From the NCBI GenBank assembly GCA_030041495.1, contig JASHNT010000047.1, positions 1 to 35,620 of the forward strand: 35,620 bases of DNA, in the 5' to 3' direction. The number at the start of each line of letters is the position of its first letter. Positions within the stretch are counted from its first letter, which is position 1. The notes below the pieces were generated by a model. That model was not told the DNA's origin, made no database searches, and saw nothing but the letters and a program-made list of their open reading frames with translations. Position numbers and translations under genes: made by a program. Source of the DNA: Bryobacteraceae bacterium. GTDB taxonomy: Bacteria > Acidobacteriota > Terriglobia > Bryobacterales > Bryobacteraceae. This document shows, one piece after another, positions 24,516 through 31,810 of the stretch.

Positions 24516-24734
24516 CTAGACGTTCCTCACCAAGTCGCGAACTCGGACTTGAAGCGCGTTAGCGATGCGTTGCAGGCTGCCGATGGTGGTCTTCACCTGG
24601 CCATTTTCTATTCGGTACATGTGGGTGCGGTTGATCCCAGCCAGGTCGGCGAGCTGCTCTTGCGTTACACCCTTCTTGCGACGAATCTTTCGAATCGTCT
24701 CCCCGACTATTTTTTCGGCGTCTTGCAACGCCAT
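24516..24734 (-). CDS. XRE-family HTH regulator
   Basis: The ATG at 24734 gives a 72-residue protein with one Cro/CI-type helix-turn-helix: IRKIRRKKGVTQEQLADLAG, 'INRTHMYRIENGQVKTTIGSL', 'RIANALQV'. The frame also runs open to 24767, but the extra residues look non-coding. It is divergent from the secreted-protein gene at 24797 and could act on the palindrome between them. It is a candidate master repressor of the element. Confidence 0.85.
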   Translation of the reverse strand: MALQDAEKIVGETIRKIRRKKGVTQEQLADLAGINRTHMYRIENGQVKTTIGSLQRIANALQVRVRDLVRNV

Positions 24735-24751
24735 CAGCGTATGGAGTATGC

Positions 24752-24759
24752 TTGCGCAA
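24752..24759. promoter_or_regulatory. Palindrome between the XRE gene and the secreted-protein gene
   Basis: TTGCGCAA, within TGCTTGCGCAAAAGCA, lies midway in the divergent intergenic region. Related TTGCA/TGCAA words flank it at about 24724 and 24775. It is a plausible operator for the XRE protein. Confidence 0.3.
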
Positions 24760-24796
24760 AAGCACACTGCATTTATGCAAGGAGGTGTTGTTACCG

Positions 24797-25303
24797 ATGT
24801 TGATGAAGCGGGCCCTTGTTCTCTGCTCGTCCTTTGCGCTTACGACAACTCTACTGTCATCTGCGGATATTCCGAAGCCACTGAAAAGCCGGTTTGTTGT
24901 GGGCGATCCCGTTTGGCGCGAATTTCCGATCCGTCAAGATTTGCAGAACCAGTACGAGCGCTGCTGGCAGTCCGCCGTGAACACGCTTCTCGACAACAAT
25001 TTCGACGTGGCCACGATGGACAAGGATTCCGGCTACATTCGCACGACACAAAACACCGGCGTTGTCGTGCTCAACGGAAATTGGGTCTACCAAGTTCAGG
25101 TCAGCGTGAAATTCTCTTACACTCCAGGTGATTCGAAAGCTAACCCGCCGACACCCGGAACCGTCGATAAGGTACGCCTTCAAGTCGCCGGAGAGATAGC
25201 CATGAGCAATAAAGGCGCGCTGAAGGAATATTTCCGCGGTTACGATACGGCTTTACTTCAGAACCTTCTTCAAGATCTACAGGCCAAGCTCGGTCCACGT
25301 TGA
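24797..25303 (+). CDS. Secreted hypothetical protein
   Basis: A 168-residue product starting at ATG 24797, with AAGGAGGTG about 10 bases upstream. Signal peptide: MLMKRALVLCSSFALTTTLL with cleavage near SSA-D. The mature part has WQSAVNTLLDNNFDVATMDK, 'SGYIRTTQN' and 'VYQVQVSVKFSYTP', the alpha-beta pattern of small envelope proteins whose domain reads out a residue such as 'G.I.T'. There is no lipobox. It is unlike the surrounding element genes, which are cytoplasmic, so it may be cargo that changes the host envelope. No family recognised. The stretch 25304-25513 holds no other gene. Confidence 0.65.
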   Translation: MLMKRALVLCSSFALTTTLLSSADIPKPLKSRFVVGDPVWREFPIRQDLQNQYERCWQSAVNTLLDNNFDVATMDKDSGYIRTTQNTGVVVLNGNWVYQVQVSVKFSYTPGDSKANPPTPGTVDKVRLQVAGEIAMSNKGALKEYFRGYDTALLQNLLQDLQAKLGPR

Positions 25304-25513
25304 TCGGTGCTTTTCTCCTGACATTGATATCCGCTACGAAACGAGTGGCGGCCCAGAAATCGAGTTCTTCTTACGCGTAAGGGCGCGGATCTTGCAATGT
25401 CGCCCCAAAATCCCCGCAAAAAAGCCGTGAGGCGGGCTGGAGCTTGGTGTCCGCCAGCGGAGATGGCAGCGATGATTGTTTGCGGCGCTAGCTTTCCGCA
25501 TGACGGGGGAAAA

Positions 25514-27391
25514 TTACAGGTCCCGGGCCCTCAGGTGGAGGACTTGCCTGGGACGGCCTTCCAGCGTGCGACGTACCAGCAGCACCTGACGAGCCATGTC
25601 AACGCTGGCCAGAAGGTTGTGTTCGCGAAGCCGATGCCGCAGTGTCTGCTCGGATACGGGTAACCGATCGCTGCCGGCCATCTGCTGGGCGAGTTCGTAG
25701 CTAGCGGTCGGCTCGAGGTACAAATCGGAACCCGCCAGCCACCCGAGTCTGGGCCCTTGGGGCACCCAGCGAACCGACGACTTGCGTTGCCACCCCCAGG
25801 CCGTGGAATCTCCTTCCGGGGGCCTTCCCTCACGATCAGAAACATGCGCCCGGCCGGTGGCGATAGCCGTCTTCAGTAGACTGAGAAACTGTTGCGCCGG
25901 GTCGGCAGCTTGATGATATTTCGCCTGGCGCGCTAGCACTTCGCTCAAAGCGAGGGCGCCTCTCTGTGCAAGCGCTTCGCGCTCGATGGTGTCGACTGCG
26001 TTCGTCTCCTCGGCGAACTCCAGGAAAATCTCAAGACTGGATTCGAGTTCCGCCAATGCCGACGGCAGCCGCCGGTGGGCGGCGCCTCCGAAGGACTGCC
26101 GCAATTCCTCAGCTCGCGCCCGCAGCCTCTGCCGGAGCGAGTCGTAGCGTCCAGCCATCCAAATCAGGAACGCGCCCATGGCCATCGAAAACTGTCCTTG
26201 GAGAGCGGCTTCCTGGCACTCTGTAAGCGCGACTGTGTCGACCTCGCCGGGGTTTACATTAATGATCAGCAGCCGGGAGCGGATGCTCAGTCCCTTGGGA
26301 ACCTCTTCTCCCGTTGCCAGAACTAATGCGCGTGGTGGCTGCGACGAAGCTGACGTCTGCCCGTTGCTCATTCGGCTTCGTCCCTGCTGATTGCCGGCGG
26401 CCCGGAAGATTCGCTCGGCGATGCCACGAAGTTCCCGATCCCCCGGCAGCCCGGTCGGAGCAAAATCATCGACCACCAGCAGCGCGTCCTTGGCTAGAAA
26501 CGCGAGCATCTCCACCGAATTTGCAGTCGAGGCGAAATTGGCGGGCAAATGCGCTGCATCCATCTCCGCTCCAAAGTGCTGCTGGCACAGGGCTGCCATC
26601 GTGCTCTTGAAGACCCCACTGCGCCCGGCAAGAAAAAGGCTAAAGGCAGCGCCTCCCAACGCCGCACGGTACACGCCCGCCAGCAGCGGGAACGTGATCC
26701 GATCCGGCGCCACATCGAGAATGCGCAAGCTGTCACGGATCGCTCGGACACCAGGGTCCGGATCGGAGGGTTCGGCAATCCGATACTCCTGCAGGGCGAT
26801 TGGGACACGCACTTGAACTTCGGAAGCAGTTGGATCTGCTCCCAGCGCTCCGCCGGCGTGTAGATACACCCAATCGGCCCCGTGCTTTCTCCAACCCATG
26901 TGCGTGAACACGCGTTCCTGCCGGATGTTGGTTGAAAGGCACTGAATCGCCGCCCGAGCGTGCTGTTGTTGACCAGGATAGATGATGGCCTCCGGCCCGA
27001 GCATCTTCAGCACCCATGTCATCCGGTTGAACTCCGCCGCGGTGACCGTGACGGCTAGCTTCAGGCCGCCGAGTTCGACCTCGATTTCAAATTCCCGGTG
27101 ATGTTGTTCTCCATCGTCGAGCAGCATGTCTTTCACGATGCGGGCCCGGAAGTTCGCCAGTGTGGTGATCTTCAGGTACCCGTTCCTGAGCCGCTCTTGC
27201 CGGACGATCTCGCCGCCGCGCTCCGCATAGGGAGGCAGGGCTTTGGACGAGCGTGCGATGGCGGAAGTGTTTCGCCCCAAGCTCTCTGGGCGCGGGTCAT
27301 CCTCCGGTCCCATCCACACCATGCGGAAGTTCATAGGCAGAGTCATGCATGGCTCACCCCGAGGGGCAGAGTCAAGCCTGACCTGCCTCAT
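25514..27391 (-). CDS. DUF927-like ATPase (helicase/replication type)
   Basis: A 625-residue product. The centre has an ATPase module: FLAGRSGVFKSTMAALCQQH (residues 253-272) and LLVVDDFAPTG (304-314, Asp308-Asp309). The P-loop reads G-R-S-G-V-F-K-S-T, with Phe where Gly normally precedes the Lys; I recall this form from related mobile-element ATPases. The C-terminus (TAWGWQRKSSVRWVP, 'DLYLEPTASYELAQQM', 'QTLRHRLREHNLLAS') is the winged-helix-like tail of primase-helicase proteins with DUF927. No primase domain is visible. Start ATG 27391 overlaps the upstream stop (ATGA). It probably powers unwinding or replication of the element. Confidence 0.72.
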   Translation of the reverse strand: MRQVRLDSAPRGEPCMTLPMNFRMVWMGPEDDPRPESLGRNTSAIARSSKALPPYAERGGEIVRQERLRNGYLKITTLANFRARIVKDMLLDDGEQHHREFEIEVELGGLKLAVTVTAAEFNRMTWVLKMLGPEAIIYPGQQQHARAAIQCLSTNIRQERVFTHMGWRKHGADWVYLHAGGALGADPTASEVQVRVPIALQEYRIAEPSDPDPGVRAIRDSLRILDVAPDRITFPLLAGVYRAALGGAAFSLFLAGRSGVFKSTMAALCQQHFGAEMDAAHLPANFASTANSVEMLAFLAKDALLVVDDFAPTGLPGDRELRGIAERIFRAAGNQQGRSRMSNGQTSASSQPPRALVLATGEEVPKGLSIRSRLLIINVNPGEVDTVALTECQEAALQGQFSMAMGAFLIWMAGRYDSLRQRLRARAEELRQSFGGAAHRRLPSALAELESSLEIFLEFAEETNAVDTIEREALAQRGALALSEVLARQAKYHQAADPAQQFLSLLKTAIATGRAHVSDREGRPPEGDSTAWGWQRKSSVRWVPQGPRLGWLAGSDLYLEPTASYELAQQMAGSDRLPVSEQTLRHRLREHNLLASVDMARQVLLVRRTLEGRPRQVLHLRARDL

Positions 27392-27627
27392 TCCGGCTCG
27401 TCCTCCGGGGAGATGCCAGCTTCGGCCAAGAGCGCATCGAGCTCGTGATCTTCCAGATGAACGACCAATGCCTGAAAGGCTTGCTCGAGGCTCTCACGCT
27501 TCAATCGCATCCGTGTTTCTACTTGCTTCAAGAACGAATGCGCGCTCACAGGTCCCGAGGGAGAGGCGTGTTCTTGAAGAGCAGCCGATTCCAGACGCGC
27601 GACTCGTTGCTGAAAAGTGGATCTCAT
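27388..27627 (-). CDS. Small acidic protein, paralogue of 22821-23075
   Basis: A 79-residue product overlapping both neighbours by ATGA: the ATG at 27627 with the upstream stop, and its own stop with the next start at 27391. The core FLKQVETRMRLKRESLEQAF and 'QALVVHLEDHELDALLAEAG' is shared with the other copy. Helical and acidic at the C-terminus. The tight coupling to a terminase-small-subunit-like gene and an ATPase suggests one complex or one pathway. Function unknown. Confidence 0.75.
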   Translation of the reverse strand: MRSTFQQRVARLESAALQEHASPSGPVSAHSFLKQVETRMRLKRESLEQAFQALVVHLEDHELDALLAEAGISPEDEPE

Positions 27628-28010
27628 TCCTTACTGTCTTTGGCAGCCTCTTCTAACGCCACCAGCCGTGCTTCGAGGTCTTCGATCTCGATCGCTTTCG
27701 CGGCTTGCTCTAAGATGCTCGTCGCCGCTCGGACCCGGCTGGCAGCAGGCGCTCTGGGGTCAACCAAGACCTTGCCCAAAGCGGAAACGGCCGCGGTCGT
27801 CATCGTGTGGATGCGTGCGATCGCTTGCGAGAAAGCCGCACGCTTGGCCTCGCGATAGGCGGCAGCAAACGCTGGCTCCTGCAACCAACGGAACAGCGTG
27901 CGAGTCGCAATCCCGATTGAGCGGGCAGCTTCCTCGGCGTTGCGCTGGGAAAGCAGAGCCGCAATCGCTTCCTCTTGCTTGCGCCCTAACTTTTCCCGAC
28001 GGCGCGCCAT
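27624..28010 (-). CDS. HTH protein resembling phage terminase small subunit
   Basis: A 128-residue basic protein. An N-terminal helix-turn-helix reads KQEEAIAALLSQRNAEEAAR, 'SIGIATRTLFRWLQEPAFAAAYREAKR'. A long helix follows, with 'PRAPAASRVRAATSILEQAAKAIE' and the acidic end 'EDLEARLVALEE'. This layout (HTH, then oligomerising helices) is that of small-terminase-like proteins. It heads a three-gene chain with ATGA overlaps leading to the ATPase. In a satellite it could redirect DNA packaging; as no large terminase is present, it might equally be a replication or regulatory protein. Confidence 0.6.
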   Translation of the reverse strand: MARRREKLGRKQEEAIAALLSQRNAEEAARSIGIATRTLFRWLQEPAFAAAYREAKRAAFSQAIARIHTMTTAAVSALGKVLVDPRAPAASRVRAATSILEQAAKAIEIEDLEARLVALEEAAKDSKE

Positions 28011-28131
28011 CAGACTTTGCTCCTTGCTGCGCGCTCGGCATAGCCTGCATTCATCGCCCTTCGATCGCCCGCGGCGGCTTGAGCAGAATTACCTTGCATT
28101 TCGAAGCGACCGGAGGGATTCATGTCGTGAC

Positions 28132-28147
28132 CGCGGTGATCACCGCG
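28132..28147. promoter_or_regulatory. 16-bp palindrome before the DUF3489 gene
   Basis: CGCGGTGATCACCGCG is perfectly self-complementary and ends 2 bases before the AGGAG of the gene starting at 28160. It lies in the divergent region between this gene and the HTH gene (start 28010). It may be an operator, or an mRNA hairpin controlling translation. Confidence 0.4.
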
Positions 28148-28159
28148 CAAGGAGAAACC

Positions 28160-28564
28160 ATGAACTCGACACTTACCGAAGAAAACGCGAATGCCCCGGC
28201 CGCAGTGGAAGGGCCCAAAGCTGGCAGGAAGACCGCACGTTCGCCACGTCGCGCGCCCGTTGCGCCCAAAAAGGGAAAGGCGGGGAAGAAGGCCACGCCG
28301 GCCAAGAAAGCGCCCAAGGGAGCGAAGAAAGCCAAGGGCGGCAAGGACGCCAAGGGAGCCCGCGAAGGCAGCAAGACGGCCAAAATCCTGGACCTGTTGC
28401 GGCGCAAGGGCGGCGTCACCGCCAAGGAACTGATGAAAGCCACCGGCTGGCAGCCGCACAGCGTGCGCGGATTCCTGTCCGGGACGGTCGGCAAGAAGAT
28501 GGGCCTGACGGTGGTATCCGCCAAGGGCGAGGACGGGGAGCGCACCTACTCCATCCAAGCCTGA
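28160..28564 (+). CDS. DUF3489-domain protein with basic N-terminal tail
   Basis: A 134-residue product from ATG 28160 with AGGAG 5 bases upstream. Residues about 15-70 are Lys/Ala/Pro/Gly-rich and disordered, like a histone H1 tail (APKKGKAGKKATPAKKAPKG). Residues about 70-134 form the DUF3489 domain, a winged-helix-like fold: 'SKTAKILDLLRRKGGVTAKELMKATGW', 'HSVRGFLSGTVGKKMGL'. Such proteins are common on mobile elements and probably bind DNA. It is the only plus-strand gene among the minus-strand genes here, and it converges on the methyltransferase gene through a strong hairpin. Confidence 0.82.
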   Translation: MNSTLTEENANAPAAVEGPKAGRKTARSPRRAPVAPKKGKAGKKATPAKKAPKGAKKAKGGKDAKGAREGSKTAKILDLLRRKGGVTAKELMKATGWQPHSVRGFLSGTVGKKMGLTVVSAKGEDGERTYSIQA

Positions 28565-28588
28565 ATCATCGCAATTTTGAATCACATG

Positions 28589-28614
28589 CGCCGCCGGGTT
28601 CCGTCCCGGCGGCG
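28589..28614. terminator. Strong hairpin between convergent genes
   Basis: CGCCGCCGGG and CCCGGCGGCG form a perfect 10-bp stem with loop TTCCGT. It lies between the ends of the DUF3489 gene (28564) and the methyltransferase gene (28648). There is no T-run, so it is terminator-like rather than a classical intrinsic terminator. Confidence 0.5.
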
Positions 28615-28647
28615 TTGCTCGTTCTGGAGATTCCCGCCAATCCCGAT

Positions 28648-29949
28648 TCACGAAGCCTCCCGCTGGCGCTCGGCCGCGACCTCCTCAAACGTACGGCCAT
28701 CTCCGTCGAGCGTCGCCTTGTTGCCGGAGAGGCTCTGCCAGCGCTGGACGATGACGTCGACGTACTTCGGATCGAGCTCCAGTCCGTGACAGACGCGCTC
28801 CGTCAGTTCCGCAGCCGCCATTGTTGTGCCCGAGCCGAGGAAGGGATCATAGACGAGCTCGCCGCGCCGGAGATGGTTCAGGATTGGCCGACGCATCAGC
28901 TCGACGGGCTTCTGTGTCGGATGGTCGTACTTGTCTTCGTCGCTGCCACCCATGATGAACTTCGGCGACGGCGAATTCCAGATAGTCGAGTTCTCGCCGG
29001 CCTTGCCGAACCAAGGAGCCTTCGGCTTTCGTAGATACCAGCAAGGTTCGTGTTGATACCAATAATGCGTGCGCGTGAGAACCGTTCTGCCTTTGTCCCA
29101 AATGATCTGTTGCGGATAGAGGAAGCCGATCCGGACGAGGCCGTTCAATACCTCGGTCGTGTGTACGGAAGCATGCCAGACATAAGCGACCTCAAGGCTT
29201 GAAACCAACTCGAATGCCTCGCTCCAGTCGGCACGGGTATCGCCCGAGATGGTCGTATTCGTGTGACCCGATGTGCGGTTCAGCAGGTACGCCGGTTCAG
29301 CGGGTCCGCAGCCATTCAATCCTGCGCGGTCCCTCCAGGATCCGTCGAGTAGAATTCCGTAGGGCGGGTCGCAGACCATGAGTCGCGGTTTCCGGTCGCC
29401 GAGCAGCCTGGCAACCGCTTCCGCACTGGTCGCGTCGCCGCACAGAATCCGGTGCTTTCCGCACAGCCACAGGTCGCCGAGGCGGGAGACGGGATTCTCC
29501 GGAACGGGCGGCGCAGCGTTGGCGCGCTCCTCATCGTCGATCGCGAGCAGGCCATCGATCTCGCCGGGATCGAACCCGCTGAGGCTGAGGTCGTAATCCG
29601 CAGCTTGGAGGTCCTGCAGTTCGAGCGCGAGGAGTTCCTCGTCGAACTCCGCCCACGTCGCGGAGCGATTCACCAGCAGCCTGAACGCCTTCACCTGCGC
29701 CGGTGTCCATTCATCGCAGAGCAGCACCGGAACCTCGGTGATGCCGAGCTTCCGCGCGGCCTTCAGGCGCAGATGGCCGTCGACGACTTCGCCATCGCTG
29801 CGCGCCAGCACTGGGATCTTGAAACCGAATTCGCGGATCGAGCCGCACATCCGGTCGACTGCGGCGTCGTTCTTGCGCGGGTTGCGCGGATAGGGGACCA
29901 GCTTGTCGATCGGCCAGATCTCGATTTTGGCTACAGCGGGTGCCGTCAT
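28648..29949 (-). CDS. ParB-domain/DNA methyltransferase fusion protein
   Basis: A 433-residue product from ATG 29949 (the longer frame to 30099 is not shared by the second copy). Residues about 8-110 form a ParB/Srx-type domain (PIDKLVPYPRNPRKNDAAVD, 'DGEVVDGHLRLKAARKLG'). After a linker comes an N6-adenine or N4-cytosine methyltransferase: motif IV 'MVCDPPYG', and near the end 'DKYDHPTQKPVELM' and motif I 'DPFLGSGTTMAAAELT'. Motif IV before motif I is the beta-class order. No restriction enzyme gene is next to it, so it is a solitary phage-type methyltransferase that may protect or regulate the element. A homologue lies at 34648 outside attR. Confidence 0.92.
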   Translation of the reverse strand: MTAPAVAKIEIWPIDKLVPYPRNPRKNDAAVDRMCGSIREFGFKIPVLARSDGEVVDGHLRLKAARKLGITEVPVLLCDEWTPAQVKAFRLLVNRSATWAEFDEELLALELQDLQAADYDLSLSGFDPGEIDGLLAIDDEERANAAPPVPENPVSRLGDLWLCGKHRILCGDATSAEAVARLLGDRKPRLMVCDPPYGILLDGSWRDRAGLNGCGPAEPAYLLNRTSGHTNTTISGDTRADWSEAFELVSSLEVAYVWHASVHTTEVLNGLVRIGFLYPQQIIWDKGRTVLTRTHYWYQHEPCWYLRKPKAPWFGKAGENSTIWNSPSPKFIMGGSDEDKYDHPTQKPVELMRRPILNHLRRGELVYDPFLGSGTTMAAAELTERVCHGLELDPKYVDVIVQRWQSLSGNKATLDGDGRTFEEVAAERQREAS

Positions 29950-29979
29950 GATCCCTCGATAGCAATTGCCAAGTTCAGT

Positions 29980-29985
29980 CGTCAA
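29980..29985 (-). promoter_or_regulatory. Conserved -35-like TTGACG upstream of the methyltransferase
   Basis: TTGACGACTGAAC begins 36 bases before the ATG, exactly as in the second copy (34612 to 34648). Conservation of this leader between the copies suggests a promoter or binding site; the -10 is not clear. Confidence 0.35.
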
Positions 29986-30017
29986 CAGAAATCGCGTCGT
30001 CGACTGGCTTCCAATAG

Positions 30018-31100
30018 CTACCGAGAGTTCATCTGAACCACTGCGGACGAATGAACCGAAGTTACTCCATGTGCCTCCGTGATGCTCCTCAGTAGCCACA
30101 TGGGTATGCCTAAGTCCCGCCGTACTTTCCTAAGGTCGATCGGACTCCCATAAGTGGACTCCAGCATCCTAAGCAGTAGCTGAGGACTCTCCTGTGGAAT
30201 CGCATCGTCCCCAGGTTCTCGCTTGGCCGTCCTCCACCCTTTAGCGGAGACCTGCTGCATCAGGTACTTGAACTGGTTATCCGTAGTGATCCCTAGCTGA
30301 TTAGAGCGCTTTGCCAGGAATTGAATCGACGCCCCCCACCTGTGTCGGAGTGAGGCTAGTGACGCCAGGGTGACGGGGGCAATCATCTCCCGATGCATCG
30401 CCTCCTCGGGTAATACAAACTCGCCGACGAAGGCTTTTACCTCCTCTTCAGCCTCTGCGACGGTTCCTTGCAGGGGGGCGTGCATTATCAGATGACCCAC
30501 CTCCTCGGAACTGGTGTAACGATCTCGGTATCCAACTCCCCGACCGACAACGCAAATCACGGGGACGTCCTTATCCCGGCCGACCCATGCCGAAAATCCG
30601 TCCAGGCCATCAATGTCCAAGGGCACGCGGATTATTAGAACTCCAGCTCGTTCTAGAACAGACGTGACGTTTTTTATCGGAGTGTCAGGAGACAAGCCTA
30701 GGTGGCTACGCGTCAAACGGGCGGCTTCTGTTGCAGATTCCGCTCCAAACCTCGGCAGTGTTACGGGAATCGGACGGAATCGCGCCTTCAGAGAGAGCAC
30801 AATCTCAAAAACCAACTGCGCGAGCTTGTGTGCCTTCGTCTTGTCCTTTGGAGAGACCTTCGCCTTACCACGATAGAGGAGCGAGCCCACGGGGAACTCC
30901 TCCGGCGGATTTGGATCATTCAGGAACCTGAGGTCGAAGCCAGTGTGAGTGGACAGTAATTCTGCGACCGTATCCGTAGGCTGAAACAAGCCGGCCTCGA
31001 TCTGAGCAATCGTGGATTGGGCAACTTCCGCAAGATCCGCCAGTCCCTGCTGAGTTAGGCCGCACAGCTCGCGCGCCTGTCGCAGGCGCTCGCCATTCAT
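30018..31100 (-). CDS. XRE-ImmA/IrrE (COG2856) protein with altered metal motif
   Basis: A 360-residue product. Residues 3-55 form a Cro/CI helix-turn-helix (RLRQARELCGLTQQGLADLA, 'VAQSTIAQIEAG'). Residues about 125-240 match the ImmA/IrrE peptidase domain: 'ERAGVLIIRVPLDIDGLDGFSAW' and 'RYTSSEEVGHLIMH', then 'EEEVKAFVGEFVLPEEAM'. The usual HExxH is Glu199-Glu-Val-Gly-His203, so the first zinc ligand is lost and peptidase activity is doubtful. Its start overlaps the stop of the 31097 gene (ATGA). Such proteins act as antirepressors, or as the antitoxin-like half of two-gene modules; here it may work as a sensor-repressor. Confidence 0.82.
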   Translation of the reverse strand: MNGERLRQARELCGLTQQGLADLAEVAQSTIAQIEAGLFQPTDTVAELLSTHTGFDLRFLNDPNPPEEFPVGSLLYRGKAKVSPKDKTKAHKLAQLVFEIVLSLKARFRPIPVTLPRFGAESATEAARLTRSHLGLSPDTPIKNVTSVLERAGVLIIRVPLDIDGLDGFSAWVGRDKDVPVICVVGRGVGYRDRYTSSEEVGHLIMHAPLQGTVAEAEEEVKAFVGEFVLPEEAMHREMIAPVTLASLASLRHRWGASIQFLAKRSNQLGITTDNQFKYLMQQVSAKGWRTAKREPGDDAIPQESPQLLLRMLESTYGSPIDLRKVRRDLGIPMWLLRSITEAHGVTSVHSSAVVQMNSR

Positions 31101-31774
31101 TTACCAGCCTTTCGCTTTCTCTCTTCTTCGGATAACTTAACCAAGATGCCATCGAGATCGTCCAGTGGCGGAATCGGTGGCGCAGGAACACCTCGCAAGC
31201 CCTCTTCTGGACGTGGCATCCGCTCGCACCAAAAAGCGGAGACGTCGCCAGCCCTCGACCCGCCGATTGCAGGCAAGGCGAGCCATAGACCGGATAGCCC
31301 GTAGACGGAATCAAAGTCCCACAGGACTAGCAGATTTGCGGTCGTCTGCACGGACTTCTTACCAGCCAAATAAAAGGAAGGTATCTGGCCGTAAAAGGCG
31401 ATTTTCCGTTGAGACGTACCGCACCCAGGCAGCACGCCACCAGCGCCTTTCAGTATCTTGACGTGGTATCTACCGTAGTGAAACGAGAGGCCTAGGAAGG
31501 GAAGAGGGTCCACCGTCCAGTCGTCCTCTAATTGAGCATCGATCCCCTTGTCCTTGAGAAGTCGTGTCGCGTGGAAGCGTAGCATCGATGCAGCAAATCC
31601 CTCATCGATCCGCTCCCCTGGACACTCAGAATCACGGTAAGCTGCTACTTTTGCAGCCCCAAACTCCAGGGCTTGATAAAGGATCAAAGGAACTCGGTCC
31701 AGGTTCTCCATTGCCGCGCCAAACGTAGGAAGATCAGGAGGCAGCTGGACCAGTGTTGTTTGGTTTTCCGCCAC
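31097..31774 (-). CDS. Hypothetical partner of the XRE-ImmA/IrrE-like protein
   Basis: A 225-residue product starting at GTG 31774. It contains DDWTVDPLPFLGLSFHYGRY, 'HVKILKGAGGVLPGCGTSQRK' and 'YGQIPSFYLAGKKS', then a middle 'NLLVLWDFDSVYGLSGLWLALP'. There is no signal peptide and no family I recognise. The stop overlaps the next gene by ATGA, so the two are coupled. It could be the effector of a toxin-antitoxin-like or defence module; this is inferred only from the arrangement. It appears to be leaderless and to have an operator over its -10. Confidence 0.6.
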   Translation of the reverse strand: MAENQTTLVQLPPDLPTFGAAMENLDRVPLILYQALEFGAAKVAAYRDSECPGERIDEGFAASMLRFHATRLLKDKGIDAQLEDDWTVDPLPFLGLSFHYGRYHVKILKGAGGVLPGCGTSQRKIAFYGQIPSFYLAGKKSVQTTANLLVLWDFDSVYGLSGLWLALPAIGGSRAGDVSAFWCERMPRPEEGLRGVPAPPIPPLDDLDGILVKLSEEERKRKAGK

Positions 31775-31775
31775 G

Positions 31776-31810
31776 ACTGATATTATCAGTTAAAAAAGAA
31801 AATCCGTCAA
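31776..31810 (-). promoter_or_regulatory. Promoter with overlapping operator palindrome
   Basis: On the minus strand TTGACG (31810-31805), a 17-base spacer and GATAAT (31787-31782) form a near-consensus sigma-70 promoter. The first base of the GTG start (31774) is 7 bases after the -10, so the transcript is probably leaderless; no ribosome binding site is present. A perfect palindrome ACTGATA-T-TATCAGT (31776-31790) covers the -10 and the start point, as expected of autoregulation by the XRE protein. Confidence 0.65.

Noticed and set aside
27617-28159. Upstream extension of the DUF3489 frame
   Set aside because: It is antisense to the HTH gene at 27624-28010; a good ribosome binding site marks ATG 28160.
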